This document shows positions 1 through 11,355 of a stretch of 64,000 bases of DNA, in pieces. The notes under the pieces were generated by a model. That model saw nothing but the letters and a program-made list of their open reading frames with translations. It ran no database searches and was not told the DNA's origin. The stretch covers positions 99,475,782 through 99,539,781 of the forward strand of contig NC_067473.1 in assembly GCF_947179515.1 (NCBI RefSeq), written 5' to 3'. The position numbers and the translations under genes are program-made. This DNA comes from Apodemus sylvaticus (taxonomy: Eukaryota; Chordata; Mammalia; Rodentia; Muridae). Each line of letters opens with the position of its first letter. Position 1 is the first letter of the stretch.

Positions 1-435
1 TGGCTATTGTGAAGGGGGTCATTTCCCTAATTTCTTTCTCAGCCTGCTTATCCTTTGAGTATAGGAAGGCCACTGATTTGCTTGAGTTGATTTTATAACC
101 TGCCACTTTGCTGAAGTTGTTTATCAGCTGTAGGAGCTCACTAGTGGAGTTTTTGGGTCACTTAGGTAGACGATCATGTCGTCTGCAAATAATGATAGTT
201 TGACTTCTTCCTTTCCAATTTGTATCCCTTTGACCTCCTTATGTTGTCGAATTGCCCGAGCTAGTACCTCAAGTACAATATTGAAAAGATAAGGAGAAAG
301 GGGGCAGCCTTGTCTGGTCCCTGATTTCAGTGGGATTGCTTCAAGTTTCTCTCCATTTAGTTTGATGCTGGCTACTGGTTTGCTGTATATTGCTTTTACT
401 ATGTTTAGGTATGGGCCTTGAATTCCTGTTAATGC
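1..435 (-). mobile_element. L1 ORF2 fragment, inverted 5' part of a twin-primed L1
   Basis: Read on the minus strand this is the reverse-transcriptase region of a rodent L1 ORF2; the antisense of the FADD segment lies near 170-190. It abuts a plus-strand L1 3' end at about 431-436. An inverted 5' segment joined to a sense 3' segment is the usual product of twin priming during L1 insertion. The left edge lies outside the window, so no target-site duplication can be checked. Confidence 0.85.
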
Positions 436-889
436 TGGAAAGAACCCAGGTATCCCTCAACAGAAGAGTGGATGCAAAAAATGTGGTATATCTACACAAT
501 GGAGTACTATTCAGCCATTAGAAACAATGAATTCATGAAATTCTTAGGCAAATGGATGGAGCTAGAGAACATCATACTAAGTGAAGTAACCCAGACTCAA
601 AAGGTGAATCATGGTGTGCACTCACTAATAAGTGTATATTAATCTAGAAAACTGGAATACCCAAAACATAATCCACACATCAAATTAGGTACAAGAAGAA
701 AGGAGGAGTGGCCCCTGGTTCTTGAAAGACTCAGTGAAACAGTATTCGGCAAAACCAGAACAGGGAAGTGGGAAGAGGTGGGTGGGAGGACAGGGGAAGA
801 GAAGGGTGCTTATGGGACTTTCAGGGAGGGGGGGGGTAGAAAAGGGGAAATCATTTGAAATGTAAATAAATTATATCGAGTAAAAAAAA
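436..889 (+). mobile_element. L1 3' end (ORF2 C-terminus, 3' UTR, A-rich tail)
   Basis: The stretch encodes the last part of ORF2 (MWYIYTMEYYSAIRNNEF and following, partly frameshifted). The short L1 3' UTR follows with its G-rich strand (about 760-840), an AATAAA-like region and an A-rich end near 880-890. It is the sense half of the twin-primed element that begins at the left edge. Confidence 0.85.
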
Positions 890-1149
890 CAATACCACCT
901 GGGGAGATTAGTGTGACAGGAAGCATCAAAGTAACATTATTTGAGAGTTTCTTGAAAAACGATGAATTTGCTAAATTCACCTAATGAAAAAAGAAAAAAA
1001 GAAGAGAGAGCAGCAGAAAGAGAGAAGCACCGCAGCCATATTCACTGCCTGCTAGGTCAGAAAAAGGTCACTAGGTACTGTATCACCCTGAGCTTTAGAC
1101 CTCTGGTGGTGCAAATCTCCGGGGGGTCTGCCTGCACTAAGGAACTCAG
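890..1149. other. unassigned AT-rich DNA
   Basis: There is no convincing coding or repeat identity. A purine-rich run lies at about 985-1030. It may be diverged 5' UTR of the L1 that follows. Confidence 0.4.
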
Positions 1150-4018
1150 CACATAGGCGGTTCATCTGCAAGCCAGTCCGTCGCAGGACCTGTGTCCTAT
1201 GTGAGAATCAACAGAGGGAGTGACCCTCTATATACACCATCTTCGCTCCATAATAGAGCAGACAGAGAACACCTGGTTGACCTTGACAAGCTAAATATAA
1301 CATTGCTTGAGGCAAGACTGAGCAGGGCTCCAAAGGCACAAAAGAGGAAGGCAGCATATCAGTAATCTGTGCCAGAGGAAACCCAGTCATCCAGTGTTGC
1401 AGAAATAATCTTAAAGATTCACAGTAGGTTGAAGCACCAGCCAGTAACAATAAGAACATCTAACACCAGGGAGAACTAGATGGCTAAAGGCAAACGTAGG
1501 AACATTATTAAGAGATACCAAGGCATTATGACTTAATATCAATACTCTTCGAACTATTCCACCAAATAGAAACCGAAGGAACACTACCCAACTCCTTCTA
1601 CAAAACCACAATTATGCTGATGCCAAAACCACACAAAGATCCAACTAAGAAAGAGAATTTCAGACCAGTTTCCCTAATGAATATCGATGCAAAAATAATA
1701 AAATTCTTGCCCACCAAATCCAAGAACACATCAAAACGATCATCCACCATGATCAAGTAGGCTTCATCGCAGGGATGCAGGGATGGTTCAATATAAGTAA
1801 ATTCATAAATGCTATCCACTACATAAACAAACTCAAAGAAAAAAAAACACATGATCATTTCATTAGATACTGAAAAAGCATTTGACAAAATTCAGCACCC
1901 TTCCAAGCTAAACGTTTTGGAAAGGACAGAAATTCAAGGCCCATATCTAAACATAGTAAAAAGCAATATACAGCAAACCGGTAGCCAACATCAACCTAAA
2001 TGGAGAGAAACTTGAAGCAATCCCACTAAAATCAGGGACTAGACAAGGCTGTCCCCTCTCTCCATATCTTTTCAATATAGTTCTTGAAGTCCTAGCTAGA
2101 GCAATTAGAAAACATAAGGAGGTCAAAGGGATACAAATTGTAAAGGAAGAAGTCAAACTATCACTATTTGCAGATGATATGATAGTATACTTAAGTGACC
2201 ACAAAAACTCTACTAGAGAACTCCTACAGCTGATAAACAACTTCAGCAAAGTAGCTGGCTACAAAATCAACTCAAGCAAATCAGTAGCCTTTATATACTC
2301 AAAGGATAAGGAGATTGAGAAAGAAATTAGGGAAATGACTCCCTTCACAATAGCCACAAACTGCATAAAGTAACTTGAGGTGACTCTAACCAAACAAGTG
2401 AAAGACCTATATGATAAGAACTTCATATCTCTGAAGAAGGAAATCGAAGAAGATCTCAGAAAATGGAAAAATCTTCCATGCTCGTGGATTGGCAGGATAT
2501 AGTTAAAATGGCGATCTTGCCAAGGGCCATCTACAGATTCAATGCAATCCACATAAAAATCCCAACCTAGTTCTTCATAGAGCTAGAAAGAGCAATTCTC
2601 AAATTCATCTGGAATAACAAAAAACCCAGGATAGCTAAAACTATTCTCAACAGTAAAAGAACTTCAGGGGGATTCAGTATCCCAGACCTCAAACTTTACT
2701 ACAGAGCAATAGTGATAAAAACTGTATGGTATTGGTATAATGTCAGGCAAGCAGATCAATGGAATAGGATTGAAGACCCAGAAATGAACCAACACACCTA
2801 TGGTCACTTGATCTTTGACAAAGGAGCTGAAAGCATCCAGTGGAAAAAAGATAGTCTTTTCAACAAATGGTGCTGGTTCAATTGGAGGTCAGCATGCAGA
2901 AGAATGCACATTGATCCATTCATATCTCCTTGTACCAAGCTCAACTCCAAATGGATCAAGGACCTCCACATAAAACCTGACACACTGAAACTAATTGAAA
3001 AGAAACTGGGGAAGACCCTGGAGGACATGGGCACAGGGGAAAAGTTCCTGAATAGAACACCAATAGCTTATGCTCTAAGATCAAGAATTGACAAATGGGA
3101 CCTCATAAAACTACAAAGTTTCTGTAAGGCAAAGGACACTATCAAAAGGACAAAACATCAACCAACAGAATGGGAAAGGATCTTCACTAACCCTAAATCT
3201 AACAGAGGGCTAATATCTAATATATAAAAGAACTAAAAAAAGTAGAACCCAGAGAACCAAATAACCCCATTAAAAAGTAGGGTACAGAGCTAAACAAAGA
3301 ATTTTCACATGAAGAAGTTTGGAGGGCTGAGAAACACCTTAAGAAATGATCAACATCATTAATCATTAGGGAATTGCAAATCAAAACAACCCTGAGATTT
3401 CACCTCACACCCATCAGAATTACTAAGGTCAAAAACTCAGGAGACAGCAGGTGTTGGCGAGGATGTGAAGAAAGAGGAAGACTCCTCCACTGCTGGTGGG
3501 ACTGCAAGATGGTGCAACCACTTTGGAAATCAGTCTGGTGGTTCCTCAGAAAACTGAGCATGACACTTCCTGAAGACCCTGCTATACCACTCCTGGGCAT
3601 ATACCCAGAGGATTCTTCAGCATGCAATAAGGACACATGTTCCACTATGTTCATAGCAGCCCTATTTGTAGTAGCCAGAAGCTGGAAAGAACCCAGGTGT
3701 CCCACAACGGAGGAATGGATAAAAAAAAATGTGGTCTATTTACACAATGGAGTACTATTCTGCCATTAGAAATAGTGAATTCATGAAATTCTTAGACAAA
3801 TGGATGGAGCTGGAGAACATCATACTAAGTGAGGTAACACAGTCTCAAAAGATCAATCATGGTATGCACTCACTGATAAGTGGATATTAGCCTAGAAACT
3901 TTGAATACCCAAGACATAATCCACATATTAAATGAGATCCAAAAAGAATGGAGGAGTGGCCCCTGGTTCTGGAAAGACTCAGTGCAACAGCATAGGGGAA
4001 TACCAGAACAGGGAAGCA
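1150..4018 (+). mobile_element. internally deleted, old L1
   Basis: Diverged L1 5' UTR-like sequence leads to the ORF1 start context (GAGAACTAGATGG, ATG near 1480). After about 50 bp of ORF1 the sequence jumps at about 1530-1540 into the ORF2 reverse-transcriptase region. ORF2 then runs with many stops and frameshifts through the FADD segment (about 2168-2180) and the C-terminal Cys-rich region (about 3440-3530). It ends in the start of the 3' UTR near 4018 without a poly(A) tail. Most of ORF1 and the endonuclease half of ORF2 are missing. Confidence 0.85.
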
Positions 4019-4299
4019 GCCTTGGACCTTATACTCCACTCACTGTCACAGCTTAGGGGCAACTAAGGGCCACACTCTGCATAAGTTTTAATTCATGAAA
4101 ACAATCTCCCTCAGCACCAGACTGCTTTTTACCCTGGAGATGTCCATGGCTGTCAGACAATTAAGCATAGCGTCTGTGAAACTACCAGAGGAAATCCTCA
4201 AGGGTAAAGGGATGCAGTAGATGAGAAACTGTGGTAGTGTCAGCAGCAGGTGTTACCTCAGTCTTCCTTACCACATACTGAGCCTTCATTGTCATCTGG

Positions 4300-4353
4300 G
4301 TTTGCTTTAATATCTCTCACTGCCCTCTTCCTGTGATCACGGATTATAAATAA
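4300..4353 (+). promoter_or_regulatory. promoter region of the 4.4-kb V-kappa segment
   Basis: A TATA-like AT-rich motif (TTATAAATAA) lies at about 4344-4353, some 50 bp before the leader ATG. No perfect octamer ATTTGCAT is present. The nearest match is GTTTGCTT at 4300-4307 (6 of 8 bases), so the octamer looks weak. Confidence 0.45.
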
Positions 4354-4401
4354 GGCTTTTTCTTGAGTCAGAGTATCCTCAGAAGCTTGAAAGTCAGGAG
4401 G

Positions 4402-4936
4402 ATGGCAGCAGCCCCATTCCACCTCTTCCTTCTCCTCCTATGTTTCACAGGTGAGGTAATATACCATGATGGTGTTTCCTTTACCCTTGAAGATGCTTTG
4501 GGGAGTGGTAAGGACTAAAAGACACCTGTAGCACAAATCTGGCAGGTCCTGGTCTCTTGATAGTGGGACCCTCTGTTTCACATCTCACAGCCTCTCTGAA
4601 TCCCTCTGTGTCTCTGGTTATAGCTTCCAATGGGCAGATCACGCTCACCCAGCAAGCAGAGGCCCTTTGGGTTTCTCTAGGAGAGAGAGTCTCCATCACC
4701 TGCAGGGCCAGTCAGAGCCTCCTCTACACAGATGGAAAGCACTACCTATCCTGGTACCAGCAGAGACCAGGGCACAACATCAAGGCCCTCATTTACCATG
4801 CTTCAGTCAGGACTGATGGAGTCCCCACAAGGTTCATAGGCAGCGGATCTGCAACAGAATTCACCCTCACTATTGAAGACATTAAGGCTGAGGACTTTGC
4901 AGTTTATCACTGTCTTCAAACACTGAAGAGCCCTTC
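4402..4936 (+). CDS. immunoglobulin kappa variable segment, divergent subgroup, intact-looking
   Basis: This is a germline V-kappa segment encoding the variable domain of an antibody light chain after joining to a J-kappa. The leader exon is 4402-4450 (MAAAPFHLFLLLLCFTG, hydrophobic), with a GTGAG donor at 4451. The acceptor AG is at 4622-4623 and the V exon is 4624-4936. Mature residues begin QITLTQQ. Cys23 (SITCRAS), the framework-2 tryptophan (SWYQQ) and the second cysteine (VYHC) are all present. CDR1 is long (QSLLYTDGKHY) and CDR3 begins LQTLKSP. Unusual residues are QQ for the common QS at positions 6-7, His for Tyr before the second Cys, and GSGSAT in framework 3. There is no stop or frameshift, the splice phase is correct and a good RSS follows. 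I cannot place the subgroup; it is neither IGKV3 nor IGKV6. The weak octamer is the main doubt about its use. Confidence 0.85.
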
Positions 4937-4964
4937 CACAGTGATAGAATCTTGAACAAAAACA
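4937..4964 (+). promoter_or_regulatory. V-kappa 12-RSS
   Basis: A perfect heptamer CACAGTG (4937-4943) is followed by a 12-bp spacer and the nonamer ACAAAAACA (4956-4964), one base from consensus. This is the recombination signal used by RAG1/RAG2 to join V-kappa to J-kappa. Confidence 0.93.
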
Positions 4965-5813
4965 CCCCAGGGACCTGCTTCAGCCACCTTCTGTGAACTC
5001 GGGGACTTCGTGAAGAAACAGCTGGGGAGTCTGCAGACAGTAGCACCAACACAGACTGCTACATGGACTTGTATCACCTTCTTAGTCTCCTATGTGATCT
5101 TCATTGGTTTGCAAGGAAAAGACTTAAAAGACATTGGTTTTTAAAAAGCAGGAAAAAAGGAAGGATGGATTGCTTAATATTTATTCTGTTTCCCTCTCCA
5201 CCCTCTTTGTCCCTCCCCCAACCATATTCCTCTCCTTGGTCTCCTCTGGACACTGAGGCATCTGTTCTCCACCTCACCATCACTTTTCAACTCTCTCAGT
5301 CTGTCTCTTTTGGATAGCCTTTTTCCTGTTGGTTTTCTTCCTTATGATGTTACATCCTGTTAAGATGCTTTAAAGTCATAACTCAGGAATTAGAAAACCA
5401 TTGCCAAGCTGCTGTATTCCCCAGAGTAATAGAAACTGTCTTTCATGTTAGTGTCTTTACAGGGAAGAACTCTAATGTAGATAGTTAGGAGGAAAAAATT
5501 AAACTTTACCACAGGAAAAATCAAGAGTTACTACTAGTACAGCAGAAGCTCAACAAGGGTGTTGGCAATAAAAAATTCTCCAAGGTTCTCATTAATAGGA
5601 ACAACCAGAACTGTATATATTGGAGATGAATTCAGGGAGTTTGAGCCATGCCTGTTGACTTTACACTGGACTTGTATGTTATATTTAGAAGCACAGATAC
5701 TGTGTACTCTGTACTGTTTAGTATTTATTGCCAACTTGACATAGGTGGAAAGAGAAAACCTTAACAGAGGTCTGGCTTCTATAAGATTGCATGTGCACAA
5801 GTCTGGTAGGGGA
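4965..5813. other. V-kappa 3' flank, no gene seen
   Basis: The region holds a pyrimidine-rich patch (about 5190-5310) and otherwise plain intergenic sequence. The short ORFs here have no recognisable domains. Confidence 0.5.
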
Positions 5814-6095
5814 CATTTTTAAATTTATTATTGTTGTGAAAGGGTCCAGTCCACCATGGCTGGGGTCATTACTGCATGGTAGTCCTGAGGGGTAGAAGAA
5901 ACCATGCTAAGCAAGCCATGGAGAGCAAGGCAGTATCTTTTCTTCCAGCTCCTGCTTGTGCTCTTCCTGGAGCTCCTGCCCTGACTTCCCTAGTTGACTG
6001 TGCTCAGGATTTGTAAACTAAATAAAACTTTTCCTCCCCAAGTTGCTTTTGGTCATGATATTTATCACAGTGATGGAAATCAAACTATGACACTG
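5814..6095 (+). repeat. common rodent interspersed repeat (URR1-like)
   Basis: The block ends with CCTCCCCAAGTTGCTTTTGG and a string resembling GTCATGATATTTATCACAG, a sequence seen very widely in rodent genomes. The same family appears in the opposite orientation at 47985-48245. The name URR1 is from memory and uncertain; the repeat status is firmer. Confidence 0.5.
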
Positions 6096-9000
6096 ACCAA
6101 GGTAGAAAGATAGAGTGTTCCATTCTTGTCTGTCTTACTCGTTATCTCATGGATAAATTTACTTTTTACTTTTTCTTCTGAATTGTATAAGCTTTTTACT
6201 TTTTCTGTTTACTTTTTCTTCTGAATTGTATAAGTCAATACTCTCTTAACTCTCTTCACCCTTGCCCTGCCTCAAGCTCTTATAATCCCTCACAGAGAAC
6301 ATTAAATTGTTATAAACATTTCTGTGATCCATCCATCTACTTCAGGTTGAGTTTCAACCTCCTTAATAATGATGGAAAGACACAGTAGGAGAAATCCTGC
6401 AAGTATCATGTATGGACTGAAATACATGGGAAACAGCATGATCTCAGGGGTTACCCACTTACCTGTTTTCCTTACTCATCTCTCTTTGTCCTTACCAGGA
6501 ATCTAGAGAATTAATATTCCAAATATATTAAGAGGGGACCAATTCATTTTGAGAAGGTAAACAATGGAGATGAGAGTAGAATTGAATTTTTATCTGATAC
6601 CTTGCAAGGGGGAGGGGGCAGCCTAGTAAGTGAGCAACTGAAATAAAATACAATCTTTTGAAGAAAGTCAATGAAGTTCATTGCTTTAGGAGTCCACAAT
6701 GAAAGTCAGATCTGATGGAAATATACGATACCATGACCCTGGAATCCTATCACAGCATTGAAGATCAAAGACATGAAACTGTACATGTTGATCAAACTCT
6801 AGGACAGAAATACAAATACTCTTGGCTTCCTTCCAGCTAACACAAATGAAAAATAGCCAACATATGTGGAAGAAAAAAGCAGGAGCAGTGGTGACAGGTC
6901 CCACATAGGAGAACTCTGGCAGGCAGAGCCTGCCTAGGGGGTTACGGGAATAAGAGTCAATGCACCCCACCAGGGTAGGAATGGCAGGCACCTGAGTCCC
7001 TGTAGAGCAGGAAGATGCCTGACTAGCAGGGAGGATTTTGCCCAGAAGGTGGGGCCATTTGCACTGCCCCAGGTACCTGTTAAAGAAGCTTGACCTAGAG
7101 AAGGCTGGGTCCTTCACTGGTGGCTGGAAAGTCTGAGGCCTGCTCCATGCTTCTATGCAGCATGTTTTGATAAGAGACAGTTCATAGTTTTCATGCTTTA
7201 TTATAAAAGGTAGGAAGAAAAAAAGGAGATAGAGAAGTAAAGAGAAAAGAGAAGATAGAGGGCTGCCCATGAGCATGTGGAAAGAAGGGAAAGAATGAAG
7301 AGAGAGGCAGAAGAGAGAGAGGGGAAAGAGGACAGAGAGACATAAGGGGCCAAAATCAAGACAAGGAGGGGGACAAGAAGACTTCTTTTATAGTAGACTG
7401 GGTTATTTGGCAACAGTCAGGTAACTTTGGGGCAAGGAAAGCCTAGCTGTAGCCAGGTGACTGTAGGGGTAGAGTCCAGCTGGAACACTAGGGGCCTGGA
7501 GCATGGCCATAAGTGACTGATGGCCACAGGATTATGGAGTTGAGGAGTCAGCAGTCTGGGAGCATAGCTCACAGGTTCTGTCCCTTGTAGAAAATTCTGT
7601 CAGGTCTCTGGAGTGAGTCACTCAACCAGGCTACAGACTGCCTTTTACTTTTTTTTTTTTTAAAGGAGAGGGGTCATTGATGAGGCCTTGTCATTTGTAG
7701 TGAACATTTTGGGTGGGGTGGAGGTATCAGAAGAAAGCCACAGTGGTAGGGAGGGTTGAGGAGGAGAAGGCAAGGGATCACTGGGTAGTGGGTCGTACAA
7801 TTTGAGGGTAATAACATGTTTTTAATAGCAAACAATCAATTTCCATATATATTATGCTTTTCTCATTATCACGTAATTACTCCCATCCCCCCACCCCAAA
7901 GTTCAACAGTCATTTGGCCTTGGTAAGAGGGTTAGTTCATCTGCAGCTGGAAGGTTCCAAGTCTGTAGCACATGTCTCTGGATCTCAGCATGTGTCTTAG
8001 GAGTCTTCAGTCAGAAGAATGTCTGGAGGAAGGCAGCTCTGTTGTCTCATGTAGGTCGCAGGAGTTGGTGCTGGCTCTGCTGTATCTGTGGCAGTGGGCA
8101 AGGTATAGGGATAAACCTGTAGAGGAATAACAGAGGAATAGAACCCCCAGAAGGGGATATCTGCATTGGATAGATGGCGAATGTTGAACCTGTAATAGTC
8201 TTAGAAGGCATATAGAAGTCTGCTTTAGGTGGGTGAGGAAGGAAATATTATGTTAGGCCTGAAAAAGAAAACTAGTTTTATCTAGCATAGTTAATTTGAC
8301 CTGTGGAAGCATATTAGTTGGCTTTAAAATCTTAAAAGAATTTTTTAAACAAGTTGAAAATGTGTGTAACACAAATGCTAAGAAGAGAAATAAGCATTTA
8401 GAAAGAGAAATAAGCATTTAAATGAAGAAGTAAGAAAATCTTAGGTTGAAGAGCATTGTTTAGGTATTCCAGAGCAATCTAGCCAAACCTCAGATGGGGG
8501 AGGAGCCTGCCTTGCCATGAGGCAGCAGCACTCCTAGCAGACAGGTGTCCTTTTGTTTTCCCATTTGTTTGTTCTGTCCCTTGTACAATGTTCTCTCCGG
8601 TATCCAGAGTGAGCCTTGCTCAACCAGGCTGCAGACTGCCTTACACCACAGTCCCACAAACATATAAGTACTAACCTTCATTATTTTCTGCAATTTGTAG
8701 CACAGGGGGTTATCTGTAAATGTCTGGTATCTCTGCAACAAGGTAATCTATAAGAATGCTAGAGATGGCCCAGGCAGACCTGGCCTGCACTTTCAGGAGC
8801 ACAGATCATGGTAAAGCTGTCTAGGCAATGCCAGAGGCCAGAGATGAGGAATGGCTCACTTCCTGGAATAGACCTCCTCTAAGGACTACTGTGGTCCATG
8901 ATGCTACTGAAGGCCTTGTGTGGATCAGTGGTCACGATGTGGCCAGGGACCAAGTTGATACCCAAGGCCTGTGTTGCCATCTAATACCACCCAGATGTCT

Positions 9001-9319
9001 ATGTGTGCCATAGCCTGAGGCCATGTTGATATATGTTTCTTTACTGTCACTAGGGGCCATACTAATCTGAGTGGCCTCATGGACACCTGAGGTCATGGTG
9101 ATATCTGGATCTGAGTTACTGCTGAGGGATATGCCTGGGTTCAATGCCCTGGAGCAGTCAGAGTCTGTGTTGATGTCCATGGTCCACCCTATTACCAAGA
9201 GTTGAGGAGATGTTCCTGCCTGTACTGATGACTGATATCATGCTGATGTCTGTTAGCCAAGTTTCTACTGTGAGACATACCAATGTGAGGGGCATACACT
9301 AGCAGCTTACCCTGAAACT
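6096..9319. other. intergenic region with minor repeats, no gene supported
   Basis: Small local duplications occur: a roughly 27-bp unit containing CTTCTGAATTGTATAAG at about 6165-6235, and a roughly 20-bp unit AGAGAAATAAGCATTTA at about 8383-8420. A purine-rich tract covers 7205-7350. A minus-strand 196-codon ORF at 6686-7276 overlaps this tract and has no recognisable domain, so I do not call it a gene. The segment 8770-9210 has loosely recurring GGCCATGTTGAT-like phrases and looks like a diverged repeat. Confidence 0.5.
7578..8650 (+). repeat. pair of about 70-bp direct repeats, 1 kb apart
   Basis: Segments 7578-7650 and 8577-8650 share the order CTGTCCCTTGTA, then a variable middle, then CTCAACCAGGCT and CAGACTGCCTT. 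They may be fragments of the LTRs of an old element or a local duplication. Similarity outside these blocks is weak. Confidence 0.5.
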
Positions 9320-9743
9320 AAAAGAAGCCAGTTCACCCAGGAGGAGTAGAAGACAGGAAATCATCAAACTCAGGGCTGAAATCAGTCAAATGGAAACAAA
9401 GAGATCCATACAAAGAATCAACAAAACCAGGAGCAGGTTCTTTGAGAAAATCAACAAGATAGATAAACCCTTAGCCAGACTGACCAAAGGGCACAGAGAA
9501 AGTATCCAAATTAACAAAATTAGAAATGAAATGGGGGATATAACAACAGATACTGAGGAAATCCAAAAAAATCATCAGATCCTACTACAAAAGCCTATAC
9601 TCAACACAACTGGAGAATCTGGAGGAAACAGACAATTTCTTAGACAGATACCAAATACCAAAATTAAATCAGGGCCAAATAGATCATCTAAACAGTCCCA
9701 TAACCCCTAAAGAAATAGAAGGGGTCATAGAAAGCCTTCCAAC

Positions 9744-9787
<44 letters not shown>

Positions 9788-10660
9788 AAAGGTCCAGATG
9801 GCTTCAGTGTATAATTCTATCAGACCTTTAAAGAAGACCTAACACCCAATACTCTTCAAACTATTCCACAAAATAGAAACAGAAGGAACACTACCTGATT
9901 CCTTCTATGAAGCCATAATTATACTGATACCAAAACCACACAAAGATCCAACAAAGAAAGAGAACTTCAGACCAATTTCCCTTATCAATGCAAAAATTCT
10001 CAAAAAAAAAAAATATTGCCAACCGAATCCAAGAACACGTAAAAATGATTATCCACCATGATCAGAAAACTGGGCACATCACTTCTGAAAGATCCTGCCA
10101 TACTACTCCTGGGCATATACCCAGAGGATTCCCCAGCATGTAATAAGGATATATGTTCCACTATGTTCATAGCAGCCCTATTTATAATAGCCAGAAGCTG
10201 GAAAGAACCCAGGTATCCCTCAACAGAAGAATGGATGCAAAAAATGTGGTACATATACACAATGGAGTACTATTCAGCCATTAGAAACAATGAATTAGTG
10301 AAATTTTTAGGCAAATGGATGGATCTGGAGAACATCACACTAAGTGAGGTAACCCAGTCTCAAATGATCAATCATGATATGCACTCACTAATACGTGGAT
10401 ATTAGCCTGGAAAACTGGAATACCCAAAACATAATCTACACATAAAATGAAGTACAAGAAGAATGGAGGAGTAGCCCCTGGTTCTGGAAAGACTCAGTGT
10501 AGCAGTATAAGGCAAAACCAGAATAGGGAAATGGGAAGGGATGGGTGGGAGAACAGGGGGAGGGAAGTGGGCTTATGTGACTTTCAGGGAGGGGGGGCAG
10601 AAAATGGGAAATTATTTGAAATGTAAATAAAAATATATCGAATTAAAAAAAGAAAAATTT
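9320..10660 (+). mobile_element. L1 with internal deletion, sense
   Basis: The element opens in ORF2 between endonuclease and reverse transcriptase (frame at 9390-9710). It runs to about 10055, then jumps to the last part of ORF2 (frame 10058-10405, ending in LIRGY) and continues through the 3' UTR to an A-rich end. The polymerase core with FADD is absent. The 3' UTR carries the usual G-rich strand at about 10525-10610. Confidence 0.88.
9745..9785 (+). repeat. poly(A) run inside L1 ORF2
   Basis: There are 41 consecutive A residues where related L1 copies in this window have a short A run (compare 22040-22050). This is microsatellite expansion of a coding A-tract. Confidence 0.9.
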
Positions 10661-10663
10661 TAA

Positions 10664-10665
10664 AA

Positions 10666-10704
<39 letters not shown>
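10664..10704 (+). repeat. (AAAT)n microsatellite in the L1 tail
   Basis: About ten units of a tetranucleotide grown from the L1 A-rich tail. Confidence 0.95.
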
Positions 10705-11165
10705 AAGTTTAAGTGGCAAGAAGGGGAGCAATATTACAATTCAGTTTATTGGACAAAGTATATCTGCTAACCTTTTAGCTGATTGGTCCTGACTAAGGAA
10801 GGGTATGCTCGATAGGTGGTAAGCAGGGGGATTTTAGAACACTGAGATAACAGAGCATAAATTTTGGCTTATCAATAGCATTCTTCAGTGTCAGGTGTGG
10901 ATAATTGCTTATGGGAAGTAGAGTCTGAGAACCAGAACATTATTTCACTTTATGAGCAAAATGGAGACTGAATACAATGGCTTCAGTTATGTTAAAAGGA
11001 GTAGGCTTCAACACAATCTATAGAAACATAAAGTGTGGGTATAGAGAATTGGACTGGGGAGCAAAGGAACAGCTAAATCTCTGCCATCATATCTGCAAAA
11101 TTTTTTGGCAAGGGGAACTGAACTACTATTCTTTGAAACCAGAGAGAAAATGTGTTTGATGCCAG
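10705..11165. other. intergenic, nothing recognised
   Basis: Only short ORFs without domains are present, and I see no RNA gene or promoter. Confidence 0.5.
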
Positions 11166-11355
11166 GTTTGGCGATGATTGGGTCAGCAAAATTAATCAAG
11201 GAAAGGCAGGTGGAAGTGGGCTGGGTGGAGGAACATCCTCATAGAATCAGGGGCAGAGAGGATGGGTTAGCTGTTTTCTGGGAACAGGGAAACTGGGAAA
11301 GGGAATAATGTTTGAAAAGTAGGTAAAGAACATATTCAATCAAAAAAAAAGAAAA
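11166..11355 (+). mobile_element. 3' end of an old L1 (Lx-like)
   Basis: The order GAGGAACATCCTCATAGAAT, GGGGCAGAGAGGATGGG, TGTTTGAAAAGTAGGTAAAG and an A-rich tail near 11342-11358 matches the terminal 3' UTR of older rodent L1 elements. Confidence 0.6.

Noticed and set aside
6686..7276. 196-codon minus-strand ORF
   Set aside because: It has no recognisable domain, is low-complexity in its N-terminal part because of the purine tract on the other strand, and has no promoter or splice context. It is probably a chance ORF.
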